NCBI RefSeq assembly: GCF_949774925.1
Contig: NZ_OX458932.1
Span: forward strand, 2,412,672-2,476,671
DNA length: 64,000 bases
Direction: 5' to 3'
From: Candidatus Methylacidiphilum fumarolicum
GTDB lineage: Bacteria; Verrucomicrobiota; Verrucomicrobiia; Methylacidiphilales; Methylacidiphilaceae
Shown here piece by piece: positions 18,770-27,249 of this stretch (position 1 is the first letter of the stretch; each line of letters begins with the position of its first letter). The notes below the pieces were generated by a model. That model did no database searches, was not told where the DNA came from, and worked only from the letters and a program-made list of their open reading frames with translations. The position numbers and the translations under genes are program-made.

Positions 18770-20455
18770 TCAAACCTGGATGGGAGAAGGAGGAGGATTT
18801 TGTTGTTCTTTTTTCCTCAATCGATATTTCAACAAACAGTAAGCAACAAAACTGATTTCAAGAAAGACGTAGAGCAGGACATAGCCTAGCCCTCCGCTAC
18901 CAAACCCATAGCTATGCAAACCCTTGCCCAGAACAAAATTCACTCCATACCATGCCATCAACACGCTAAGGAAGCAAAGGACAGAGCCTACCGCCAGTCC
19001 AAACTCTCCCCACCAATGAGCAATCCGACCATGTAGCACGGCTAAGTAACAAAGAAGAGTAATTAAGGCCCATGTTTCTTTTGGATCCCAATCCCAGAAT
19101 CTTCCCCAAGAATAATTGGCCCAAACGCCTCCTAATATTGTTCCTGCAGCCAACAAAAAAACACCTATTTGAAGAGACCTGTAAATATATTTTGCTAACA
19201 CCCCTTTTTGGAATCCTCCCATGGCTGAATTTTTAGAGGCATTCCACAAATAAATATGACTTAATCCTAGAGCAAGAGCAAAAGCTGCATAGCTTAAAGT
19301 GATTGTCAACACATGGATAGTAAGCCAAAAATTATTCCTTAAAACAGGAACAAGGGGTTGGATAGTGGGATCAAAGATTAAAGGCTGAGAATCCACGAGC
19401 ATCATACAGATTGCTGCAAAAGGACAGGCAGCCATGAGAAAGAATCTGGAATGATAAATCGTTTCAAATACAAGAGCAAAGAACATCACTCCAAAAGAAA
19501 CCCATACAACCGACTCATACATATTGCTTACGGGTGGACGACCCGCAATGAGGATTCTGCAGATAAATCCATATACATGAAATAGGAAACCGAAGACGGC
19601 AAATCCCCAGCCAATTCTATATCCTAATTCAGGCTGCCATCCTCGAGATAAAAGGAAAATAAGAGAGGCTATCCCATAGCAAATCAACGTCCATTTCCAG
19701 GGATTCAAAACCGTGTAAGTATGTTCGAAAAGAAGAGAATCATTAGGAGGATATACCCTAGGAGCATAATCCTTAAGTTGTTTAGAAAAAAAAGACGCTT
19801 CTTCTTGGGCTTTACTAAAATTTCCTTGAAGATAGGCTCTCTTCATGGAATCGAAGATGACAAGGAGTGATTCGGAAAGTCCTTGAGGATAATACTGAGT
19901 TGCATTTTCGATAGTAACCCATTTTTTATTTGGATCCAAGGGATTGGGGATAACATGGAAAATCTCTCCTGAATACAACTCCTCAAATAATTTCAATCTA
20001 CCGGATACAGCCATCGCCTCTTTTTCTTCTGGATTCAATGAGGACCCTTCAGCTTCAGGTCTATGAAGATGTTTCACTACAAAGTCTTTGAAAAGATTAT
20101 TTTCTTTAAGCTGTTGAAAAGAGAAGAGTTTCTTTGCTTGATCTATTCCAATATCTTTTCTTAACAAAGGATTATCTACAAGGATAACAGGCTGCCTTTC
20201 CCAGCCTTCAGGATGAAACCACAAGGATAAAACAAAATCGGTACTGCCTACTTTTTCCCCTTCAAGGGTTTTTATTGAGTCTTTGCCACTAAGAGAGAGT
20301 AAAATTTCACGAGCAAAAACTGTTAAAGGCTTTTTTCTTCCTCCATGCTGAATGGCTATTTGAGAAAATTGATTCAGTTCTTTCCCGAGGAGGGTTGAGG
20401 GAAGAATTATGCATAAAATGATAAGAAAAATCCTTAGACCACTTCTATTGATCAT
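18770..20455 (-). CDS. ccsA: Cytochrome c assembly protein of the CcsA/ResC type
   Basis: A 561-residue membrane protein. Residues 1-24 form a signal peptide or first helix, residues about 25-250 are a soluble domain of unknown fold, and the rest is a polytopic CcsA domain with the heme-handling tryptophan-rich motif WGRFWDWDPKETWALITLL (the WWD domain) and conserved histidines in external loops. In System II it delivers heme to apocytochromes with ResB/CcsB. No ResB gene is in the window. The long N-terminal periplasmic domain is the odd part. Together with the multiheme and monoheme cytochromes nearby it fits a cytochrome-rich cell. Confidence 0.85.
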   Translation of the reverse strand: MINRSGLRIFLIILCIILPSTLLGKELNQFSQIAIQHGGRKKPLTVFAREILLSLSGKDSIKTLEGEKVGSTDFVLSLWFHPEGWERQPVILVDNPLLRKDIGIDQAKKLFSFQQLKENNLFKDFVVKHLHRPEAEGSSLNPEEKEAMAVSGRLKLFEELYSGEIFHVIPNPLDPNKKWVTIENATQYYPQGLSESLLVIFDSMKRAYLQGNFSKAQEEASFFSKQLKDYAPRVYPPNDSLLFEHTYTVLNPWKWTLICYGIASLIFLLSRGWQPELGYRIGWGFAVFGFLFHVYGFICRILIAGRPPVSNMYESVVWVSFGVMFFALVFETIYHSRFFLMAACPFAAICMMLVDSQPLIFDPTIQPLVPVLRNNFWLTIHVLTITLSYAAFALALGLSHIYLWNASKNSAMGGFQKGVLAKYIYRSLQIGVFLLAAGTILGGVWANYSWGRFWDWDPKETWALITLLCYLAVLHGRIAHWWGEFGLAVGSVLCFLSVLMAWYGVNFVLGKGLHSYGFGSGGLGYVLLYVFLEISFVAYCLLKYRLRKKEQQNPPPSPIQV

Positions 20456-20512
20456 GATAGTAAAAAGATAGTAATTACGAGTGAATAGTAAAACAAAAAT
20501 TATAATCCTCTT

Positions 20513-20532
20513 CTCCTCTTTTTATAGAGGAG
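20513..20532. repeat. Perfect 7-bp hairpin in the ccsA-ribBA gap
   Basis: CTCCTCT at 20513-20519 and AGAGGAG at 20526-20532 with a TTTTAT loop. It lies about 60 bp upstream of the minus-strand ccsA gene and 55 bp before the small open frame at 20587. Role unknown; it has no terminator T-run on either side. Confidence 0.4.
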
Positions 20533-20586
20533 GGACAGAGTGTTCTTGAGAGAAAAGAGCTGTCACACACTATCACACTGGAAAGG

Positions 20587-20748
20587 ATGCGGGGCTTCTT
20601 TGACCATAGTCAAGAGCTTGGAGAGTTCACAAGGAATCTATTGCCTTTAGGGAATATGAGAGGACACCTTGATACAAAACCAATTCTTTCTTATCTTGGC
20701 AACAAAGAGGGAAGAAAATTTATATTTGACATTTCAAAGATCAGATAA
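20587..20748 (+). CDS. Possible small protein upstream of ribBA
   Basis: A 53-residue open frame beginning MRGFFDHSQELGEF and ending FIFDISKIR, in the 360-bp gap between ccsA and ribBA. The frame stays open about 27 codons further upstream without a standard start codon, so the region may be a longer coding remnant. The amino-acid composition (mixed charged and hydrophobic, no low-complexity) looks protein-like, but the ribosome site GGAAAGG abuts the ATG too closely. I recognise no family. No FMN riboswitch is visible in this gap although ribBA follows. Confidence 0.3.
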   Translation: MRGFFDHSQELGEFTRNLLPLGNMRGHLDTKPILSYLGNKEGRKFIFDISKIR

Positions 20749-20815
20749 AAAGTTGAAAACAATAAATATTTTTACTTTGTGTAGTCTATAAAATTATTTT
20801 ATCTACTCTCAAAAG

Positions 20816-22063
20816 ATGTCGGAATATCATAACAACCTTAGCTCCATTCCAGAAGCTTTGGAGAACGTCAGACAAGGCAAATTGGTCATCGTAGTCGATG
20901 ATGAAGATAGAGAAAACGAAGGCGATTTTATTGGAGCTGCGGAGCTTTGTCATGCAGAAATGGTTAATTTCATGACAAAAGTCGGCCGGGGCCTTATTTG
21001 TGTGGCTATAACACAAGAGCAAGCCGACAGACTCAACTTACCTTTAATGGTCCAACCTAAAGATAATACCGCCCTCTATGGCACTCCTTTTACGATATCA
21101 GTCGATTATATAAAAGGAACAACGACGGGTATTTCGGCCGATGACAGAGCAAAAACGATTCGAGCTTTATCGCATCCTCACTCTCTGTCTACAGATTTCA
21201 GAAGACCAGGGCATATTTTTCCACTGCGTTCTTCTCCTGGTGGAGTCTTGATGCGCGCAGGCCATACAGAAGCTGCAGTCGATTTAGCCAGACTTAGTGG
21301 TTTAAACCCTGCTGGCGTTCTTGTTGAAATTATGAAGGATGATGGTACGATGGCCAGGCTAGAAGACTTAAAAAAAATCGCTAGAACTTATAACTTGCCT
21401 ATCATTACGATCAAAGACCTCATAGCCTATCGTACCCAAACAGAATCCCTTGTAGAAAAAGTCATTTCCGTGAATCTCCCCACAGAATTTGGCGACTTCC
21501 AACTGTTAGCCTATAGAAATATTCTAACAAATGAAGAGCATTTGGCCTTAATCAAAGGAAAATGGGATCCCCAAGAACCCGTTTTGGTTAGAGTTCATTC
21601 ACAGTGCCTGACTGGAGAAATTTTCCATTCTTTACGATGTGACTGCAGGCAGCAACTAGAAATGGCGATGGCAGCGATAGAAAAAGAAGGCAAAGGGGCG
21701 ATTGTCTACTTAAAGCAAGAGGGGAGGGGAATTGGACTTTTAAATAAACTCAAGGCTTATAGGCTTCAAGATGCCGGAATGGATACTGTAGAGGCCAATT
21801 TGGCTTTGGCATTTGCTGCCGACAATAGAGATTATGGCATTGGTTGTCAGATTTTGCGTTCTTTGGGAATTCACAGAATTCGACTTTTGACAAACAATCC
21901 AGTCAAACGAATCGGTTTGGAAGGTTTTGGACTAGAAATTGTTGAACGAATTCCATTGCATGTCAAAGCCAATGAGCATAACAGAAATTATCTTCGAACA
22001 AAAGTAGATAAGCTTGGACATTTAATTCCAAAAGAATTAATAGATTCATCCGAGGAAAAATAA
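20816..22063 (+). CDS. ribBA: Bifunctional DHBP synthase / GTP cyclohydrolase II (riboflavin synthesis)
   Basis: A 415-residue fusion. Residues 1-205 are 3,4-dihydroxy-2-butanone 4-phosphate synthase with the acidic metal-binding loop VDDEDRENEGDF and the RPGHIFPLR and HTEAAVDLAR motifs. Residues 210-405 are GTP cyclohydrolase II with the zinc cysteines in HSQCLTGEIFHSLRCDCRQQL and the QEGRGIGLLNKLKAY signature. The two activities provide both precursors of lumazine. Both domains look complete. The RFN riboswitch often found before such genes is not seen in the upstream gap. Confidence 0.95.
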   Translation: MSEYHNNLSSIPEALENVRQGKLVIVVDDEDRENEGDFIGAAELCHAEMVNFMTKVGRGLICVAITQEQADRLNLPLMVQPKDNTALYGTPFTISVDYIKGTTTGISADDRAKTIRALSHPHSLSTDFRRPGHIFPLRSSPGGVLMRAGHTEAAVDLARLSGLNPAGVLVEIMKDDGTMARLEDLKKIARTYNLPIITIKDLIAYRTQTESLVEKVISVNLPTEFGDFQLLAYRNILTNEEHLALIKGKWDPQEPVLVRVHSQCLTGEIFHSLRCDCRQQLEMAMAAIEKEGKGAIVYLKQEGRGIGLLNKLKAYRLQDAGMDTVEANLALAFAADNRDYGIGCQILRSLGIHRIRLLTNNPVKRIGLEGFGLEIVERIPLHVKANEHNRNYLRTKVDKLGHLIPKELIDSSEEK

Positions 22064-22077
22064 GGTTGTGTGTTAAG

Positions 22078-22842
22078 ATGGTAGGGCAGAGGGTACAAAA
22101 GCAAATGATCAGCTGCTTAAATCATCTAGTGAGATTGGGCTTTTTGTTCATAGCTGGCAGTTGTGCTTTCTTTTTGCTTTTTCCTAATGCCTATGGTGGT
22201 TCCAATGAAGACAAACCTGAAGAATGGATTGTCGTCAGCGGTGGACCTGCTTTACGTTTTTTTGAGCATGGTAAAGCAGATTCTCACGACAAATACTGGG
22301 GAAATTTTATTCGAGCCTCTGTCGCACGCATTGAGCAACTTCAATTATCCAAACCTAAGAATGTAGAAATTAGTTGGCTTGTTTTTCGTCCTGGCTATCA
22401 GAGAAGGAGTCAAGAAGAAAAACTTGATATTTTATCACAGATTTTGGCTCAAGCTGATGCTCTTGGAGTGCAACTTTTTTGGTTTGATACCAAAGAGGAA
22501 CTTGTAAATTATCTGAATTTTGGGAAAGACAGAAAACGTGAACCGATTGGGAATTTTGATTATTTTGGACATTCTAATAAAGCTTGTTTTATGTTCGATT
22601 ACAGTTCGCAATTTGATAATCTTTCTCAAGAATTCCTTCATGAGAAAGAATTGTCTTTAATTGAAAAGAAAATTTTTACAAAAAAAGCGACTATAAAAAG
22701 CTGGGGCTGTCATTCTGGAGAATTTTTCTCTCAAAGATGGAAAAAACGGTTTGGCATACCAATGGTGGGTGCCGTGGGCAAAACAGATTATACAAGTGCT
22801 AGTTTGCCTTTTTTATCAAAAACTGGTCGATGGACCCAATGA
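22078..22842 (+). CDS. Exported protein of unknown function, possible caspase-like (clan CD) peptidase
   Basis: About 254 residues with a signal peptide or membrane anchor (LGFLFIAGSCAFFLLFPNAYGG). The mature part has an alternating strand-helix pattern: EEWIVVSGGP, EISWLVFRPGY, then NFDYFGHSNKACF, and about 46 residues later IKSWGCHSGEFF followed by GIPMVGAVGKTDYT. A histidine in a GHS turn followed 40-60 residues later by a cysteine in a CHSG turn is the dyad layout of caspase-like proteases. This is an inference from motif spacing; no family was confirmed. The start is set at ATG 22078; the frame also opens at a TTG at 22066. Its stop overlaps the next gene by ATGA. Confidence 0.5.
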   Translation: MVGQRVQKQMISCLNHLVRLGFLFIAGSCAFFLLFPNAYGGSNEDKPEEWIVVSGGPALRFFEHGKADSHDKYWGNFIRASVARIEQLQLSKPKNVEISWLVFRPGYQRRSQEEKLDILSQILAQADALGVQLFWFDTKEELVNYLNFGKDRKREPIGNFDYFGHSNKACFMFDYSSQFDNLSQEFLHEKELSLIEKKIFTKKATIKSWGCHSGEFFSQRWKKRFGIPMVGAVGKTDYTSASLPFLSKTGRWTQ

Positions 22843-23447
22843 GAAGACTCCTAGCCTTTTTATTTTTTAGTCTGTTTTTCTTTTTGATTAAGGAACCCTT
22901 TTATGGAGAAGAAACCGCCGAACCACAAATACCACGTCTTCCAATCCCTTCTCCTCCTGGTTATCAAGAAGAACAACAGTCCAATGCCAATGGGACAAAC
23001 GCAAACCGTGAAAACGAAAAACTGATCTTTCCTCCAGCACAATACGCAAAAGAGCCTTTAAAACCGCCTCCTGGCATTATTGTAGAAGACTATATAGGGC
23101 ATAGAGCTGTTGACAAGCATGGGAGTGGATGGGGTTGGGTTAAAAAACCAAACGAAGACTGGAAAGATGCTCATTGGATCGCTCTAAAAGAAACACCTGG
23201 TGGCATTGTCGCTCCTTGGAGAAAGCTTAAAAAAAAGACTGCTGATGATAATTTCGAATATCGGATGAAAGGCTACATTGCCGATTATAAGGTGTATGAT
23301 CCCCATACAAACGAGTTACTAGAAGTATTTGTTCCGGAAATGATCGAACCCATTGGTCCAGCAAAACCTTTAATAAGGAAGCCTGGCCCTCCTTCTCGAT
23401 TTGCTCACATTCCTGAAGAATGGAATCCTAGGAGAAGAGTCCAGTAA
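22839..23447 (+). CDS. Exported Pro-rich protein of unknown function
   Basis: A 202-residue protein with a signal peptide (LLAFLFFSLFFFLIKEPFYGEE), then a Pro/Asn/Glu-rich disordered linker to about residue 65, then a region containing GWGWVKKPNEDWKDAHWIALKE with several tryptophans, and a Pro/Arg-rich end. No family recognised. The start at 22839 overlaps the upstream stop by ATGA, so it is translated together with the caspase-like candidate, and the two may work together in the periplasm. An in-frame ATG at 22830 is an alternative start. Confidence 0.65.
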   Translation: MRRLLAFLFFSLFFFLIKEPFYGEETAEPQIPRLPIPSPPGYQEEQQSNANGTNANRENEKLIFPPAQYAKEPLKPPPGIIVEDYIGHRAVDKHGSGWGWVKKPNEDWKDAHWIALKETPGGIVAPWRKLKKKTADDNFEYRMKGYIADYKVYDPHTNELLEVFVPEMIEPIGPAKPLIRKPGPPSRFAHIPEEWNPRRRVQ

Positions 23448-23522
23448 ATTTTCCATCGAACCGTCATTATAACGCTTCTAGCTCAAAAGCGATGGGGATC
23501 AACAATAGAGGCCGGCCTTAGG

Positions 23523-24494
23523 CTATTCCAATGCATAAAACTGTAGATAGCCTCCCCATGAAGATTGATAGAGAAGTTTTACTCTAGGAAGAGGGTTGGC
23601 AATGGAAGTAGTTAAAGGCAAAAGTCTTCCAAGTAAGGTTTCTTTAGCTTTTTTGTCCGCCCTCCAAACCAATATGTCATGCGAAGGTAATTCTTGGAGC
23701 ATATATCCAGCAGATTCCTTCTCATTGACCCATTTCATAACAGTAGGAATTAATCCATGAATGTCTGTTCCAGCCCTTGGAAAAACCCGCCAATCGTATC
23801 CCATTGATTGAGGGGATTGGCCAAAAGCCAAAGCCAAATTAGAAATATCTTCGGTAGTGATGCATAGATATAGGGGACGACCCGCCGGTAAGGCTTTTTT
23901 CAAAATTTCCAATCCTTCTAAAGCATTGGCAGCATAGGATTTTGCTAAAATGCTTAATCGATTTGTTTCTTTTGGAGCTCCAAACATTTCTTCAAGCATC
24001 TTCAATCCATCTTTTGGGATTACTGTCGAATCATAGCTTTCAATCCATATTTCCTTTCCTGTGAAGAGTTTTAACCTTTGTGAGACATCCCACCACCCTA
24101 TGAAAAGGGCATTCGATGGAGCATGTGCGTTAACCGATCGCATGGCCTCTATCCATATTCGACCAAGCACATCGTCTATTTCCGAACCAATCGGTTTTGG
24201 AGGGAAAATCCTAGCAAAACAGCTCGTATTTTGCGAGTCAAGATACTGTGCGATCCAAAAATGGCCTTTATTTCCAAAAGTATAATGCCAATATTTTTGG
24301 ACTGGGAAAAATGTAGGCAAGGATAAAAATTGGGAGTCTTTCGTTTCAATTTTAATCAAGGGTTCAGGTTTTTTTTCGTGATGATTCCAAAGGCTTTGGA
24401 GGATTAACACAATACCACCAGCAAAGAGAATCAATCCCAAAAAAATGGGTCCCCTTTTTTTTAGAAAAAAATTTTTGGCTTCTTCTGTAGGCAA
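23523..24494 (-). CDS. Membrane-anchored HaoB-like protein
   Basis: A 323-residue protein with a basic cytoplasmic start and one N-terminal membrane helix (PIFLGLILFAGGIVLILQSLW, about residues 16-36); the rest is predicted outside the membrane. The gene sits 30 bp downstream of the multiheme HAO-like gene on the same strand. Position, topology and a central WWDVSQRLKLFTGKEIWI stretch recall HaoB, the conserved partner of hydroxylamine oxidoreductase in ammonia oxidisers and some methanotrophs. The HaoB link is by context and pattern memory only. The biochemical role of HaoB is not well established. Confidence 0.55.
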   Translation of the reverse strand: MPTEEAKNFFLKKRGPIFLGLILFAGGIVLILQSLWNHHEKKPEPLIKIETKDSQFLSLPTFFPVQKYWHYTFGNKGHFWIAQYLDSQNTSCFARIFPPKPIGSEIDDVLGRIWIEAMRSVNAHAPSNALFIGWWDVSQRLKLFTGKEIWIESYDSTVIPKDGLKMLEEMFGAPKETNRLSILAKSYAANALEGLEILKKALPAGRPLYLCITTEDISNLALAFGQSPQSMGYDWRVFPRAGTDIHGLIPTVMKWVNEKESAGYMLQELPSHDILVWRADKKAKETLLGRLLPLTTSIANPLPRVKLLYQSSWGGYLQFYALE

Positions 24495-24524
24495 TTTTCT
24501 CGAATCAAAAAATAAAATTTATAA

Positions 24525-26672
24525 TTACTCTTTTTTCCTTTTATTCCCTAAGCTTTTCCCAAAAGATGAACTTATAAGGATAACCCCAGCACTTGATCCA
24601 ATAATACCAAAAAGGAGTTTTACTTTACTAGATAAAAGAGAGGAATGATCTCCTGGTGAAAACTGAGATTCATGGGGTTTATTTCTTAACCTTGTATTTT
24701 CATCCATAATCTCCGTATATCTTTCAAGCAACACTCCCCAACCAGCCGAATACGTAAAACCTCCGGGATTGGCATGCATGAATCCCTTATAGTGTTGAAT
24801 CATGTCATGCTCCCACATATTAGCATACACTCGCTCAACATGACTCGGATTGTTTCCCTTAGCCCAAAAAAGCTGGAAAAAAGCACCAGGAGCATCCTTT
24901 TCGGGAGGAGGAGGGGCAGGACGGTTCGTTTTTTGTCCAACCAACAGTCCATCCTTATAAAGAGCTTCGATAACTTTTTTTGCTTCTTCCTGAACTTTCA
25001 ATCCATCGAAGATCGCCTGATCGGCTGTCTCTAACCATTCCCCTGCAAACCTAGCAGAATGGCAAGCCGAACAAGTGCTTATCCAATCTTCTTTCCTTTG
25101 TTGATACCAAGGCTGTTTCTCCTTAATCCCCTGGGCAATTTCAGGGGTGGGATTAAAGGCCCAACGCACTTTTCTTACCAGATTGTGGCTATACTCCCCA
25201 TGATATTCGAAATGGCAACTCGCACAGGTTGGAGCGGTATAACCACCCTTGGCGATAGCATCTTTTAAAGGAACATCAAAATTCCAATTCTTACTTTGAG
25301 CCTGAAAAATGATCCCATGCTTTGAAAGCATATAATTTTCAAATTCATTATGGTCAACTCCATTATGACAGGTTGCACATGAAAGAGGATTACGAGCCTC
25401 TGCAGCTGAAAAACTATGCCGGGTGTGGCATCCATCACAGCGATTCTGTTGATAATGACACATATCGCAGCCTTGAGCTACGGCTCTTTCGGGCATGGCT
25501 GCCCAAGCTGCCAAGTTCACATTTGCTTCCCAATCAACTGCATGGGATGGATGACCTTGAGGCCATTCATTATGAGGCCAGATTTGTTTACGTTCGGATT
25601 CTGATTCAGCAAATTGTCGCACATGACAACTACCGCATGTCACTCGATCAGGCATATGAAGATCGACATCATGACGTATTTTCTGTGCGCCTATGGATCC
25701 ATGACAGTCGATGCAAGAGACCTCTTTAAGCTGTTCATGATTTTTGAGTATTCCTTGAGAATGAAGTTGTTTTTCCACCTCTGCTAGTTCTTTCTTTTTA
25801 TAAGCTTTAGGATCCTGATCAGGGAGTTTTCTTATTGCCTCAAGATTACCATGTATACTTTTTTCCCAAGCATGGAATACTCCTGGGGTTACAGTTTTAT
25901 GGCAGGCCAAACAATCTGACCGACTGACTTCGCCTTTGATACTTTGAGGCGGATGATAAAAGTTTTTTGGATTCCAATACATTTCCATTGGAATCGGTTC
26001 CCAATACTGCGCATGAATTCCTTTCCCTGGATGGGAGGCATCATAATTTTTTATTAACTCTTTGAGATCTTCTTCTCTCTTATTGACGTAGGAACTAGAA
26101 AGGTTGCGAGGTCTTAAAGCTAATACCGCCGAAGGACTTAACCCTTTTTTTCTTTCTTTTTTGATATCATCCAGGCTAATAAATGACTTTTCGGAAGCCA
26201 GCTTCCCTTTGTTGCCCCAGGCAGATAAAACATAGTTGAGGACATCAGCTAGCTGTTGATCATCGAATACATTTCCCCAACCAGGCATTGAGCCATTGTA
26301 TTGTTGAGTATCGACTTGAATGGGACCTTCAAGACCATAGAGAACAACATCGATAAGATATTCTTTACCATTTTTTGAGTTTACAATATTCGGCACATGT
26401 CCCACAAGAGGGGGGAAAGATCCGACTAATCCTTGTCCACTTTGTTGATGGCAACCAACACAACTCCGGCTGAATACTTCCTGACCACGAATAAATTCCT
26501 TTTGTTCTTTTTCCCTTGAAAACGAGGGCTCTTCAGCCAGTACATACTTCGCAGTGAGATTTTGCAACCATTTATCCAAAACACTTTTTCCCTGAGCAGT
26601 GTTTTCTTGGGCAACAAGACTGCTCAAATAACAAAACAAGAGAAAAAAAAGAAAGCCAAATGCCCATTTCAT
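24525..26672 (-). CDS. Nine-heme cytochrome c: monoheme domain fused to an octaheme HAO-like domain
   Basis: A 715-residue exported protein: signal peptide (1-21), a class I cytochrome c domain with CVGCH at 71-75 and a likely Met ligand in NGSMPGWGN, a ~90-residue linker, an octaheme domain with eight CxxCH sites (from C254, C320, C346, C402, C412, C432, C483 and C534), and a C-terminal membrane anchor about 686-704. The CDGCHTRHSFSAAEARNPLSC segment is a hallmark of hydroxylamine oxidoreductase relatives. The place where the P460-crosslinking tyrosine would be expected reads NPGGFTYSAGWG, which resembles the tyrosine-lacking, reductive-type homologues. Whether it oxidises hydroxylamine or reduces nitrite/hydroxylamine is therefore open. 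A HaoB-like gene follows. Confidence 0.85.
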   Translation of the reverse strand: MKWAFGFLFFLLFCYLSSLVAQENTAQGKSVLDKWLQNLTAKYVLAEEPSFSREKEQKEFIRGQEVFSRSCVGCHQQSGQGLVGSFPPLVGHVPNIVNSKNGKEYLIDVVLYGLEGPIQVDTQQYNGSMPGWGNVFDDQQLADVLNYVLSAWGNKGKLASEKSFISLDDIKKERKKGLSPSAVLALRPRNLSSSYVNKREEDLKELIKNYDASHPGKGIHAQYWEPIPMEMYWNPKNFYHPPQSIKGEVSRSDCLACHKTVTPGVFHAWEKSIHGNLEAIRKLPDQDPKAYKKKELAEVEKQLHSQGILKNHEQLKEVSCIDCHGSIGAQKIRHDVDLHMPDRVTCGSCHVRQFAESESERKQIWPHNEWPQGHPSHAVDWEANVNLAAWAAMPERAVAQGCDMCHYQQNRCDGCHTRHSFSAAEARNPLSCATCHNGVDHNEFENYMLSKHGIIFQAQSKNWNFDVPLKDAIAKGGYTAPTCASCHFEYHGEYSHNLVRKVRWAFNPTPEIAQGIKEKQPWYQQRKEDWISTCSACHSARFAGEWLETADQAIFDGLKVQEEAKKVIEALYKDGLLVGQKTNRPAPPPPEKDAPGAFFQLFWAKGNNPSHVERVYANMWEHDMIQHYKGFMHANPGGFTYSAGWGVLLERYTEIMDENTRLRNKPHESQFSPGDHSSLLSSKVKLLFGIIGSSAGVILISSSFGKSLGNKRKKE

Positions 26673-26696
26673 CGGTTTTCAAAATATTTGGAATTT

Positions 26697-26724
26697 ATCA
26701 TAGTTAGCTTCCGCGAAATCGCAA
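26697..26724 (-). promoter_or_regulatory. Possible promoter of the nine-heme cytochrome gene
   Basis: On the minus strand TTGCGA (26719-26724) and TATGAT (26697-26702) are 16 bp apart, ending about 24 bp before the start codon. The whole site fits within the ~80 bp between the gene and the IS605-type remnant, so the gene need not depend on the element. Seen by eye only. Confidence 0.4.
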
Positions 26725-26789
26725 ATAATTTTAATTATTTTGACACACAACTGGCGCCGGAATACCCATCCCCATTAGTGAACCTGGAT

Positions 26790-27231
26790 GATAGCGCCGC
26801 ATTCAAGTATTTGAGCCATTTGGCTTGACATTCCACAATGTATCAACGAATGACTTCCGTTGATAAAATCCCAGCCATTCCCACATAGTAGGCTTGCTTC
26901 CATAGATGTTCCCGGCAATGCCCAATGTTTTTGGGCTTTGGAAACCGTTCTTGAGAATCCCGCAGGACGTGTAATCCTTGAGGAGTCTGGCGATTGTTGA
27001 AGGTGACCAACGAGGCAGATCTGATACGAAGCAATGCCTGTGGTCGATGTCCGTTTGCAAGGCTGGCAGCAGAAAGCTGTGTTACTGGCAACATTCGGCA
27101 ATCATAGCCTTACAGGATGCTTTTATCTCGGCAGAGAGAATTCTGCGAAGGTATTCTGGTATCCATACTAAGTGCTAGGCGAGCAGATAATGCGCCCATC
27201 ACGTTTTTCCACTTTGCAATGTATCAGTCAT
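26790..27231 (-). pseudogene. tnpA: IS200/IS605 Y1 transposase (TnpA) remnant, copy 2
   Basis: Read leftwards from the ATG at 27231, the frame gives MTDTLQSGKT, a stop, then HLVWIPEYLRRIL, and after more stops the HUH histidine pair in DHRHCFVSDLPRWSP. A frame change leads to EHLWKQAYYVGMAG and the tail VIR(stop)YIVECQAKW, which covers the usual catalytic-tyrosine helix. Several in-frame stops make it inactive. Comparison with copy 1 shows they share ancestry but not the same stops. Confidence 0.75.
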
Positions 27232-27249
27232 AGCGTGAAGATACCAGCA

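Noticed and set aside
20456..20815. FMN riboswitch before ribBA
   Set aside because: The conserved RFN core segments are not present; only a simple hairpin and a small open frame were found.
25322..25729. A 135-codon plus-strand frame rich in His and Tyr
   Set aside because: It is the complement of the multiheme cytochrome's heme motifs; the His/Cys composition is an artefact of CxxCH codons read backwards.
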